Source: Anastatus disparis
Lineage: Eukaryota > Arthropoda > Insecta > Hymenoptera > Eupelmidae
NCBI GenBank assembly: GCA_017163975.1
Contig: JAFFSR010000301.1
Span: 2,647,001-2,711,000, forward strand
Length of the DNA stretch: 64,000 bases
Direction: 5' to 3'
Shown: positions 44,544 through 53,514 of the stretch, piece by piece
Position numbering within the stretch: the stretch's first letter is position 1
Layout: each line of letters starts with the position of its first letter
The notes under the pieces: generated by a model
Told to the model about the DNA's origin: nothing
The model's database searches: none
Seen by the model: the letters and a program-made list of their open reading frames with translations, nothing else
Translations under genes and position numbers: made by a program

Positions 44544-47165
44544 ATGTCTGCATACGATTGTAAAAGACTTGTAGATACTATGCTGCAAGCGTATACTCTT
44601 GTGGTAAAAAAACGTAATAATCGTGATGAAATTCTTACCTGGATTAATTTAAATAATAAAAATTTAAGACTATTAAGATCCTTTTTACACCAATATGGTG
44701 CAAGTGTTCACGAAAAACAAAAGTTTATAGCAACTATTGCCTTACTCAAAGGTGTTCAAAATAAATTAAAGTATTTGTTGAAACGTGGTGAAGGTGTAGT
44801 GCAAAGACGCGAGAGACGAAGTGATAGAGTGAAATGGGAGGAACTAGAAGCTGCATTTAACGAACGTATTAGATCGGGAGTGATAATCAATTTGAAAAAT
44901 ATAGACATTTTTCAATTTATGAATGATTCACTGTATTTATTTACAGCACGTGTAAGAAATATGTTGAGAAAACAAAATGCTGTAAAAGTGTACGTCGTGT
45001 TAGCAGCAGAATATATTTTAACCAGTCCGACTGAAGTAATAAGTGAAACTAAGTATTTCAACACAAAGGCTGAACCAATTTTCCAAACAACAAATTTAAA
45101 AGAATGGTTTATGGAAAATGTACGTAAGCCTATACAAGTCGATATGGAAGAATTCCAAGAAAAAGACTCAGGCTGAACATTACGTTCAATAATTAATATG
45201 TGTATCCATATAAACAAGTATAACCCAATAAGAGGTAGTTCGTTTATCGAACTACCTCGTGCTATTAAAAACAAACATGCTTGTGTCAATGTTGAGAATT
45301 TGGATGATGAATGCTTCAAATGGGCCGTTCTCTCAGCACTACATCCAGCTCAAAAAAATTCAAACAGAATAGCCACATATGAAAAGTACAAAAATGAATT
45401 GGATTTCGAAGGTATATCATTTCCAGTCAAACCAAAACGTATTTCAAGATTCGAAAAGAAGAATGATATTTCAATAAATTTGTTCATTTTGAAAAAAAGC
45501 TCGGGGAAATTTCATATTGCTCCATTGTGCATAACCAAGAACAAAATGAATACGCATATTAATTTACTTCTCGTGGAAAACTTTTATATTGATGATGATG
45601 ATGATGAAGATGTGGAAAATAATTATGAGAATGTTAATAACAATCTCCACTATGTTTGGATTGAAAATTGATCAAGACTTGTATCCATGCAAGTATCAAG
45701 ACATAAAACTCAAAGCTATTTGTGTAACAGGTGTCTACATTGCTTTTATACCGAGGCTAAACTGAATGCTCATGAACAAGACTGCTCTCAGATAAACAAG
45801 TGTAGAGTTGATTTACCAGGTCTGAAAGGAAATATTTTACAATTTAAAAATTTTCATTATAAATTAAGGGTACCATTTATTATTTATGCCGATTTTGAAT
45901 CAATCCTCGAAAGTATGGAATATAAAAGAATTTATCGGCAACATAAAGCTTTTAGTATTGGATACTACTTTAAATGTAGCTACGATGATACACTCTTGTT
46001 TTATCGTAGCTACAGAGGTTTTCAAGCTGCAGCATGGTTCGCAAAAGAATTAGAAACACTTGCAGAGAACATTGAGACTATTTACTGGTGTCCTATACCC
46101 ATGGATAAATTAACCTACGAGCAAGGATTTGAATTCCAAAATGCAACTACATGTCATATATGTGAAAAGTCCTTGGGAACTGACAGAGTTCGCGATCATT
46201 GTCATTTAACTGGTAAATATCGAGGTCCAGCTCACAAGAAGTGTAACTTGAATTATCAGGATTCACGCTGTGTTCCAGTTGTTTTTCACAATCTTACTGG
46301 TTATGATTCACATTTCCTCATAAAAGATATTGCTCAAAATTTTCCAGGATGTGTAAATCTTTTACCACGGAATAAAGAGCGCTTCATATCCTTTACAAAA
46401 TACATTGATAGCAGTGAAATTAATTACAAATTTACTGACTCTTTCCGTTTCATGCCATCGTCTCTGGATAAATTGTCATCTTACTTGGAGCAGTATAATA
46501 TTTTACCATCGGAGTTTATTAGTGATGTGAAATATGGACCATTGACCGAAGAGAAATTCGATTTACTCAAGAGAAAAGGTGTCTACCCATATGATTATCT
46601 GGACTCTGAGGATAAGTTAACAATTTCTGAATTACCGATCAAAGATCAATTTTACAGCATTTTAAATAATAGTGAGATATCGGATGAAGATTATGAACAT
46701 GCTAAAAGTGTCTGGAATAAATTCAATATTTCAAATTTAGGCGATTATTCAGATCTCTACTTAAAAACCGATGTGCTACTATTAGCAGAAGTTTTTGAAA
46801 ATTTTCGAAGTAGCTCTATCACCACTTATGGCTTAGATCCAGCACATTATTATACACTTTTTGGCTACACCTGGGATGCCATGCTCAAGTATACCAACAT
46901 TAAATTGGAATTACTAACCGACATCGACATGATAATGTTCATTGAACGCGGTATTAGAGGTGGTATCAGTCAGTGCTGCAATCGTTATTCAAAAGCCAAT
47001 AACAAATACATGGGTGATGCATATAATCCAGAAAAAGAATCAAAATACCTAATTTACTTTGATGTAAGCAATCTTTATGGTTGGGCTATGATGCAATACC
47101 TTCCAACTGGTGGCTTCAAGTGGATTGAATGTGATTTTAATGAAATGAACTTTTTTGTGCCCAAT
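44544..47165 (+). pseudogene. polB: Protein-primed DNA polymerase B, 3'-truncated, two in-frame stops
   Basis: This would replicate the element by protein priming. The start is MSAYDCKRLVDTMLQAYTLV just downstream of the promoter. One frame runs through in-frame TGA codons at 45174-45176 and 45669-45671 with no frameshift. Motifs in order: a C-x2-C...H-x3-C finger (YLCNRCLHCFYTEAKLNAHE), Exo I YADFESI (about 45885), an HNH-like cluster CHICEKSLG...RDHCHLTGKYRG...KCN (about 46150-46250), Exo II GYDSHFLIKD, Exo III YLKTDVLLLAEVF and polymerase motif A YFDVSNLYGWAMM (about 47060). Coding similarity ends near 47155, so motifs B and C (the second catalytic Asp pair) are missing. The remaining codons to 47195 belong to the opposite-strand gene. 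Confidence 0.92.
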
Positions 47166-47958
47166 GACTCACCAACAAGAGACCCCTTCCACTAAACGAT
47201 TTCCTCTTTCGAGCTGGAGATTTATCGAAAAATGGAGCAATATAATTTTTAAATTTGTTACTTTTTAGTTTACGAAGTGATCCATCAGCTTGATAATTCT
47301 TTCTATATGCATTCGTTATTTCAACAATTTTTCGATAATTTCTCAAATCATCTTCGATGATCAGTTTTTCATCTGGCTGTTTTCGAAACAATAATTCTAG
47401 TAAGTCTACAGTTTTTGGATATTGCGTGTGAAGTACGACCACATGGTCTTCCTCGAAATTTATTGGTGAATCACCAATCATCATACTACCCATTTTACGA
47501 ACTCCATAGATATTATCTAGATATGATTTTTGATTTTTTCGAAACATCCAAAGATATTTATTGGTAAGCGGATCCGTTTCGCTTTCATCATCGTCGTCAT
47601 CATCGTCGTCAGTTTCACTTTCTGCAGCTGTCTCAAAACTTGTTTCAGCCAGACGTATTGTATCGTCAACATTTTCATTTACAATTCACCTATCATTGGA
47701 AATATATCTATCTTCAGAGGGGTGCTCATTTTCGGATAAATCATGCTCTGTTTTATCTTTCGATTCGAAATTTTTTTTATTTATTTCAGATATGTTTACA
47801 AGTTTTTCAAGTGGATCAACAACAGGTTTGAATGTTTCACTGAAAGCTTTTTCGAAATCGGCTTTGCCCTGCTTCAATAGCTTATGTTTACGTTTGATTA
47901 CCTCTCTAGATTTTACAATCTGATGGAGAATATTTTTTTCACGTTGAAAATTCGCCAT
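47160..47958 (-). pseudogene. Polinton virion-core-like conserved protein, C-terminally truncated
   Basis: The minus-strand frame starts MANFQREKNILHQIVKSREV, an Arg/Lys-rich coiled-coil-like N-terminus. It passes an in-frame TGA at 47688-47686, an acidic run (about 47620-47575, seven or more Asp) and the block YGVRKMGSMMIGDSPINF. LLELLFRKQPDEKLI and EITNAYRKNYQADGSLR follow, and then SGRG at the truncation point. I recognise this as a protein repeatedly found with Polinton capsid genes; its role in the particle (core or scaffold) is inferred. It follows the ATPase by 42 bp on the same strand. Its 3' end abuts the truncated polymerase, tail to tail, at about 47155-47180. Confidence 0.75.
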
Positions 47959-48000
47959 GTTGACTGTTCAAGGTTCTACAGAATACTACTTGATCTTTAC

Positions 48001-48723
48001 TCAACTTCCTATATTTATTAGAAAACAGTCAAAACCTCTTCGATAACGACCAGCATTTAGCTCACGTTCTTTGTCAATTGTGAGAAATGCATATTTACAA
48101 TCCCCCTAGCACGACAAACACAGGTCCTTGAATTGTATATATGACATATCAGAATTCACGTGATCATTGTATATGTGCTTGAGATTCATATCATCTTGTC
48201 TAAATATTACCAGTAAATTTACATTGTCTCGAACTAAATGTTTAGGTACATGAGCATAAGACTGACAAAGATAAAAACAATCTACATTTTTATGTCTACC
48301 CATGCAGAAAAATGCTCTTATATTGTCTTGCTTTTCACAAGTCACATCGTCAAACACCATTATGGAATTTGGAAGAACGTCTTGGGAAGCTACTACGGCT
48401 TCGTGCTCACTGAATGGAAAATATTGTATACCCTTTATCGGCTCTAAAAGTTCCTCGAGAAACTTGTACTTTGGCTGATAAAGCGATTTTGAATATACGT
48501 AGACGTTTTCAAATTTCAATCCATTTACGTGTGTTAGAAGAGTAAACAATGTATTAGTTTTACCACAGCCTGAGGGGCCACAAAACACAGCTCGTATACT
48601 TTTGGGTAATAATTCTCCATGACGTTTCTGTGACGTTTGTTGCTGCGTAATTGTGTCAAAATTCGACACTGGTAATTTGACACTTTGTGTCTGGAAATCC
48701 ATGTTCACTGTTTGCTTTTTCAC
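48001..48723 (-). pseudogene. FtsK/HerA-type genome-packaging ATPase
   Basis: This would pump the genome into capsids. The start MKKQTVNMDF follows the bidirectional promoter. Walker A is GPSGCGKT (residues 49-56) and Walker B SIMVFDD (residues 120-126). CQSYAHVPKHLVRDN gives the downstream sensor/arginine region. An in-frame TAG at 48108-48106 interrupts the C-terminus, but the same frame continues with GDCKYAFLTIDKERELNAGR to TGA 48003-48001. The stop lies where Trp would be reasonable in the CLSC-x-GDC context. The length including the tail (240 codons) fits the family. This gene and the core-like gene are probably co-transcribed. Confidence 0.9.
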
Positions 48724-48724
48724 A

Positions 48725-48776
48725 ACTGACTGATCGCATCCTATAAATAAATCATTTATATAGATGCGAGCTCAGT
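48725..48776. promoter_or_regulatory. Bidirectional core promoter with interlocked TATA boxes
   Basis: Plus strand: TATAAATA at 48742-48749 and TCAGT at 48772-48776 (30 bp). Minus strand: TATAAAT from 48760 and TCAGT at 48729-48725 (31 bp). The two TATA boxes form the palindrome TATAAATAAATCATTTATA and drive the ATPase leftward and the PLA2-like gene rightward. Confidence 0.8.
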
Positions 48777-48805
48777 ACTCAATCAACCATCAAAGTGTAA
48801 GGATC

Positions 48806-49276
48806 ATGATTGTGCACAAGCGAAAAAAAAGTGGGCGTGGTCTCGTAAACACTCTCATCAATAAGCTTCCATTTGAACTTCATCTACCAGGCTATCAATA
48901 CTGCGGGCCTGGGACCAAATAAGCAAAACGTCTTGCTCGTGGTGATTCTGGAATCAATCCACTCGATGCAGCCTGCAAAGAGCACGATATCGCTTACTCA
49001 CAGAATCGTGAGAACATCGAGGCGAGAAATGCTGCAGATCGAGTATTAGCGGAAAAAGCTTGGCAACGAGTTTGGGCTAAAGATTCAGGTATTGGTGAGA
49101 AGGCTGCTGCCTACGCAATTACAAACGCCATGAAAGTAAAATCAAAACTTGGAATGGGTCTGAAGAATGATAAGAAGAAGAAGAAAAAGCCAACTATGGC
49201 TCTATCAAGGGTGGTTAAAGCTGCATCTAAGTCTTTAATACCGAATACCGATGCTCGTAAAGTCGTACAGCTTTAA
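48806..49276 (+). pseudogene. PLA2-like virion protein
   Basis: The frame starts MIVHKRKKSGRGLVNTLINK and contains LPGYQYCGPGTK, an in-frame TAA (48920-48922), and GINPLDAACKEHDIAYSQN. The YCGPGT calcium-loop and the LDxxCxxHDxxY catalytic helix (His-Asp) are the phospholipase A2 signature also seen in parvoviral capsid N-termini, used there for membrane breach. A basic Lys-rich stretch follows (KNDKKKKKKPT). A frameshift ends it at TAA 49274-49276, and related coding continues in another frame. Apart from the stop the active-site residues are present. Confidence 0.8.
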
Positions 49277-49279
49277 AGG

Positions 49280-49578
49280 GTATTCGTATAGCCATTAAAA
49301 AAGCTGGTGGTGAAAAGAATATTCGAATTCCACGCGTTCTACCAGTACCATCGAAAGTCGGTGGATTTTTACCATTTTTAATACCACTCTTTGCTGGTTT
49401 GAGTGCTACGGGCGCATTAGCAGGTGGCGCTGCTGGTATAGCAAAAGCTGTGAACGATGCTAGCGCCGTGAAACGACAACTTGAAGAAAGTCAGCGTCAT
49501 AACAAAACAATGGAGGCTATAGCTCTTGGTAAAGATCTTTATTTGAAACCACACAAAAAAGGTTATGGTATTCATTAG
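49280..49578 (+). pseudogene. Gly/Ala-rich hydrophobic virion protein (adenovirus pX/pVI-like position)
   Basis: The frame reads IRIAIKKAGGEKNIRIPRVL, then a hydrophobic segment GGFLPFLIPLFAGLSATGAL followed by AGGAAGIAKAVNDA and an amphipathic helix VKRQLEESQRHNKTMEAIAL, ending GYGIH at TAG 49576-49578. The membrane-active look and basic ends suit a minor virion protein encoded between PLA2 and protease in Polintons; the comparison to adenovirus core/lytic peptides is by character and position only. It has no start of its own and may continue the PLA2 frame after the frameshift. A homopolymer of 12 A (49606-49617) separates it from the protease frame. Confidence 0.6.
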
Positions 49579-49607
49579 AAGAACTACAAAGGGGGACGTA
49601 TAAATAA

Positions 49608-49988
49608 AAAAAAAAAAGCTTCAATGTAAAACTCCCTAAAAGGGCTCTAACTGATGTTGATTTAATGAAACACGCTAGAATCTTAAAAATTCCATATTTC
49701 CGTGGAGTTTTCATGCGAAACGCACTGCCAACTGGTGGACCACATTACCGAGAATCGGCAATAATTAATCTGGATGATGAGAGCAGACCAGGCACACATT
49801 GGGTAGCTTACCGCAAACGTGGCAACGATGTCGTGTATTTTGATAGCTTTGGGGACTTACAACCACCCTCAGATCTTATGAAATATCTCAAAGTTAAGAA
49901 TATTAAGTATAATCATGGGAGATATCAAAATTATGATACTTACGAATGTGGACATCTATGTTTAAAATTTCTAAGTAGAAACTTATAA
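49608..49988 (+). CDS. Adenain-type cysteine protease
   Basis: This capsid-maturation protease belongs to peptidase family C5. From Met at 49665 the catalytic residues are His45 (PGTHWVAYR), Asp60 (VVYFDSFGD), Gln88 (GRYQNYD) and Cys95 (YECGHLCLKFL); all four are present and correctly spaced. Coding similarity begins before that Met (FNVKLPKRALTDVD from about 49620), so the true N-terminus probably lay upstream, beyond the poly-A run that shifts the frame. The stop codon TAA overlaps the TATA box of the next gene. It is the best preserved enzyme in the element. Confidence 0.88.
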   Translation, partial: KKKSFNVKLPKRALTDVDLMKHARILKIPYFRGVFMRNALPTGGPHYRESAIINLDDESRPGTHWVAYRKRGNDVVYFDSFGDLQPPSDLMKYLKVKNIKYNHGRYQNYDTYECGHLCLKFLSRNL

Positions 49989-50018
49989 ATGAGTGTACAT
50001 TGGTGAATCAATGTCAGT
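49984..50018 (+). promoter_or_regulatory. TATA + TCAGT core promoter for the minor capsid gene
   Basis: TATAAAT at 49984-49990, overlapping the protease stop, and TCAGT at 50014-50018, 30 bp apart. The ATG follows at 50034. Confidence 0.75.
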
Positions 50019-50033
50019 AGCGTTCGAGCAGTC

Positions 50034-50497
50034 ATGGAAGATTCATTGACTCTGAGTTTATCGGGAACGTCATCGATACTGGAAGCTCAGTATTTCCCAC
50101 CAATTGAACTTTCACAGAGTAAAAATTACGTTCTTGGATTGGTGGAGCTGTTAACTTTCAACTCAATACCCAGCATTGATTCTGGAAACAACAAGTTTTA
50201 TGTCACCATTCTGATTTACCTGTAGCTATTCTAAAGGTGAACGCTTTACGCATTGAATGTAATATTACTGCCGGCGCATATATAAACGAGCATAAAGTAC
50301 ACACTATACACGAATTTTTCCCAGCTGTACCTCCAGGCTATAAAATCATTGAAGTACCATCGCAAGTCATTTATCTTCCAATCAGCAACAATCGTATTGA
50401 TCATATACAGCTACGTATCGTAGATCAAGACGGAGATTTGGTTAATTTTCGTGGTGAAATTATAACGATCAGACTACACATTAAACCCGCATCATAA
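50034..50497 (+). pseudogene. Minor capsid (penton-like, single jelly-roll) protein, internally deleted
   Basis: It starts MEDSLTLSLSGTSSILEAQY and keeps FPPIELSQSKNYVLGLVELL and SGNNKFYV. The frame is then lost near 50205, and the C-terminal half resumes in another frame with LPVAILKVNALRIECNITAG, EFFPAVPPGYKIIEVPSQVI and VNFRGEIITIRLHI to TAA 50495-50497. The two halves are adjacent with no linker, so a central part of the jelly roll appears to be deleted. Assignment as the penton-type vertex protein rests on size, strand-rich pattern and position directly before the major capsid gene. Confidence 0.65.
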
Positions 50498-50552
50498 ACA
50501 TGGGTATCGTATATAATACAAAAGTTGGTCGAGTTTATATAAACAGTACACC

Positions 50553-51827
50553 ATGTCAGCGAGTAGTCAATCGTCATCGAGTTCTCAAAGCATTAACACG
50601 TCAAAACATCCAGTTTCTCAAAAGTCTCGGTCTAAGAGTCATTCCTGGAAAAAAGTAATTTGCGCATTCTTTTGCTGTGTGATACATTATGAGATTCATG
50701 CTCATCAACCATATACTCCATCAGCGTATAACAATAGCGATGAGATTCGCATATCAATGCAACATCAAGATCTCAGTCTTCTACCATCTCGCAGCTCCTT
50801 ACACGTTTGTGGAAGACTGTATAAAACTAACAATGCTGCTGTCGTGAACACAAAATTAGTGAATAACGCCATCTGTCATCTCTTTGAAGAGATTCGATAT
50901 GAAATAAATGCAATTGAAATTGATCGATGTAAGAATGTGGGTTTGACGAGTATTATGAAAGGTCTGGTGTCATTCAATCCTAGTCAGAGCCATCTTTTGG
51001 AGAATGCTGGTTGGCTTGATATCGAAGAGAATCAACAACTTACAGATGGTTAGGGATACTTTGATGTATCAATACCTCTGAGTATGATTTTAGGCTTTAC
51101 CGAAGACTATCGAAAAATTGTAGTGAACACTAAGCATGAACTCATTCTTACTAGATCGAGGAACGATGTCAATTTTGTTATACAAACATTGCCAACTGGT
51201 CAACTAAATTTCGAGAATTTCAAGATTGACTTGATTAAAATAGAGTGGCTGATGCCTTATGTAATTGTATCGGACAAGTTCAAGATACAGTTACTCAAGT
51301 ATTTTGAGAAAGATAAACCTATTGCTATGAGTTTTCGCTCATGGGAGCTATATGAATATCCACTGCTCCCAAGCACTACAAAGCACGTTTGGTCTGTAAA
51401 AACATCGAATCAACTGGAAAAGCCACGTTTCGTCATTATAGGTTTTCAGACCAATCGTAAAGGACAGTGAAGTGCCAATGCAAGTCGTTTTGATCATTGC
51501 AATATAAGCAACGTCAAACTCTTTCTCAACTCTCAGTATTATCCTTATGGGAATTTGAATCTTGATGTTGCTCGTAATCAATACGCTCTACTGTATGATA
51601 TGTATATGAATTTCCAAAGTGTATACTATACTAAGGAAGACGCTCCTCTCATCGTCATAGATTGCTCCAAGCAGAATGAGTCATTGAAGCAGGCTCCAGT
51701 GGACATGCGTCTTGAATTTGAGGTTAAACAAGACTTTCCAGCTGGAACTTCAGCCTACTGTTTGATTTTACACGATCTTATTGTTGAATATAATCCCATA
51801 AGTGGGGATGTTAAAAAACTTATCTAG
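50553..51827 (+). pseudogene. Major capsid protein (double jelly-roll), two in-frame stops
   Basis: A single frame of 425 codons runs from the ATG at 50553 to TAG 51825-51827, broken only by TAG 51051-51053 and TGA 51468-51470. Recognisable blocks are SDEIRISMQHQDLSLLPSRS, LVNNAICHLFEEIRYEINAI, GFTEDYRKIVVNTKHELILT, SFRSWELYEYPLLPSTTKH and DLIVEYNPISGDVKK, which I know from Polinton major capsid proteins. The Ser-rich N-terminal 30 residues are less conserved. A TATATAAT at 50510 and ACAGT at 50543 may be its promoter, though the match is weaker than at the other genes. The product would form the trimeric capsomers. Confidence 0.85.
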
Positions 51828-51844
51828 AGGTGGGGGGGGATCAG

Positions 51845-51880
51845 TATAAATTAAGAGGTGAAGCTGCAGCAGTAGTCAGT
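51845..51880 (+). promoter_or_regulatory. TATA + TCAGT core promoter for the 51885 gene
   Basis: TATAAAT at 51845-51851 and TCAGT at 51876-51880, 31 bp apart. The ATG follows 4 bp later, so the leader would be very short. Confidence 0.75.
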
Positions 51881-51884
51881 CACA

Positions 51885-52616
51885 ATGGAGTACGTGTTAG
51901 ATGTACAAGGCTTTAAACATCCTGTCAACGACTTTATTGTGAAAGAATTGGCAATAATTCCACTCCGCGAAAATTCGAGAACATTGGTATTTATGTTTAA
52001 ACCACCACAACCTTGGTGTAGACTTTCTGCTAAATATAAATCTACGAACTTGTGGTTGGAGCGAAATTACCACGGATTGTCTTGGAGTTCAGGTGAATTG
52101 CCATACGAAAAACTCGAGAATGTTCTACGAGAAATATTGAGTGATGCGCAAATTGTATACGTCAAGGGTAGTAAGAAAAAACAGTGGCTCGAACAGTTTG
52201 GCTTTCACGTGTGTGATCTCGAAACTCTTGGTTTTCCATCATTACAAAAACTAAAATATAATATATTGGAAAAGTTATGTCACAAGTTTTCCTTCAAAGT
52301 ACACTGTGCTCATCATAACCTGCTTCTGTTAAAGAAATACTTTCTCGATAATACACCGTCGCTTGAGCGATCACTCAGAGTATTCTTTCAAACGGAGCAT
52401 CTGTCATTCATGAGCCCTGCTGACATAGCTTACCTACCCAAATCTTTTCTCACGACTTTTAGAGCAAAAAGTATTTAACAGGTCTGGGATAAAATTCCTG
52501 AACAGTTGAAACGTGATCCTGAAATTCAGGCTTGTTTGCGTTGTCGTGAACACACAGAGCAGGGCTCATTTCCACCTCTAAAAAGAGATTGTATAGAGTG
52601 TGTTAAGAATACTTGA
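51885..52616 (+). pseudogene. Conserved Polinton-associated protein of unknown function
   Basis: One frame runs from MEYVLDVQGFKHPVNDFIVK to TGA 52614-52616, with an in-frame TAA at 52476-52478. Notable blocks: KELAIIPL, KPPQPWCRLSAKYKS, WLERNYHGLSW, AQIVYVKGSKKKQWLEQF, CHKFSFKVHCAHHNLLLLKK and a Cys-rich tail ACLRCREHTEQG...DCIECVKN. I recognise the family from insect and cnidarian mobile elements, but it has no established function. The acidic residue in the first strand and the later VKG/W and H-H segments loosely recall an RNase H/DEDD exonuclease fold, which is speculation. The tail with paired Cys may bind zinc. The gene ends 3 bp before the PPP1R15-like gene, with which it is probably co-transcribed. 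Confidence 0.65.
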
Positions 52617-52619
52617 AAA

Positions 52620-52835
52620 ATGAAAAAAGTACGTTTCAAGGAACAGCCTGAAATACACGTAATGTACGTGTGGAGGTACGCGAGTCAGGCGGCTTGCCAT
52701 AGAGAATGGGAACAAATTGCACGTGATCACGAGCGTTTCAAGATGCGTATAGAACGAATGAGACATATTATTGAACCTGTACTCAGAAAAAAATATACCG
52801 ATTATTTAAAAAAAATAAATGAAAATTATATTTGA
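52620..52835 (+). CDS. PPP1R15 (GADD34/CReP)-like PP1/eIF2alpha adaptor
   Basis: This intact 71-residue frame reads [20 protein letters not shown], then A..A....[12 protein letters not shown], then a basic C-terminal helix. KVRF (residues 3-6) is a canonical RVxF docking motif for protein phosphatase 1. The following pattern of Val-Trp (17-18), spaced Ala (21, 24), WEQ (30-32) and ARDHERF (34-40) is the signature of the C-terminal PPP1R15 domain that brings PP1 to phosphorylated eIF2alpha. The same module occurs in the host-translation-rescue proteins of some large DNA viruses. A product limited to this core would be expected to keep translation going during eIF2alpha-kinase stress. It is the last gene before the right terminal repeat, 3 bp after the upstream gene and without its own TATA box. 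Identification is by motif; activity is inferred. Confidence 0.78.
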   Translation: MKKVRFKEQPEIHVMYVWRYASQAACHREWEQIARDHERFKMRIERMRHIIEPVLRKKYTDYLKKINENYI

Positions 52836-52889
52836 TTGTGTGTGTTTTTATTTCTCAACCCTCATCCCATTTAAATAATAAGATAAAAA

Positions 52890-52896
52890 TATATAG

Positions 52897-52990
<94 letters not shown>
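52890..52990. repeat. (TA)n microsatellite
   Basis: An almost perfect (AT)n run of about 95 bp directly follows the last gene. Confidence 0.95.
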
Positions 52991-52992
<2 letters not shown>

Positions 52993-53077
52993 TTTTAATA
53001 ATACTTAAAGTCTTTGAAATAATTTCCAAGAATTGTAAATTTATTCTAGAAAGATCTATTGCAGTATATTAGCTTAA

Positions 53078-53451
53078 GGGGATGTGAAATGGACACTACA
53101 CCTGTACTCGTAAATATTGACTATCTTTTTATTTTATTGCAAAATTTACAGTAAAAAAATGCATTAGCTTGTAGTATGTACCATAAAGATTATTCAGTTA
53201 AATTTTCAAATAAATTCATTCATTAGTTTTTAAGATATTTGGATTCCTGTACAAGATCGAAAAATTTTAATAAATAATTTTGGAACCCAAAATTCTCGAA
53301 TACTAATGAATGAATTTATTTGAAAATTTAACTAAATAATCATCATGGTACCTACTACAAGCTAATGCATTTCTTTTCTGGAAATTCAAGAATAAAATGG
53401 AAAGGAAGTTAATATCTATAAGTACAGGTGTAGTGTCCGTTTTACATCTCC
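53078..53451. mobile_element. TTAA-flanked MITE (GGGGATGTGAAATGG ends)
   Basis: TTAA lies at 53074-53077 and 53452-53455. The left end GGGGATGTGAAATGGACACT pairs with the right end; both arms carry GACACTACACCTGTACT and TGCATTAGCTTGTAGTA-type segments. The ends loosely resemble the GGGAATGTAAAATACC family. Confidence 0.85.
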
Positions 53452-53514
53452 TTAAATTATTTTGCATCGATAAATATAACTTCTATAAAGTTCTTTTATG
53501 ATAAAGAAATTGCG

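Noticed and set aside
44912..45319. 135-codon minus-strand frame opposite polymerase B
   Set aside because: It is a shadow of the polymerase reading frame.
47530..47923. Ser-rich plus-strand frames opposite the core-like gene
   Set aside because: The Ser run is the complement of the Asp/Glu-coding acidic tract on the minus strand.
50510..50556. Major capsid promoter of the TATA-30-TCAGT type
   Set aside because: TATATAAT is present, but the initiator is ACAGT at 33 bp, and the nearby TCAGC overlaps the start codon; too weak to list with the other seven.
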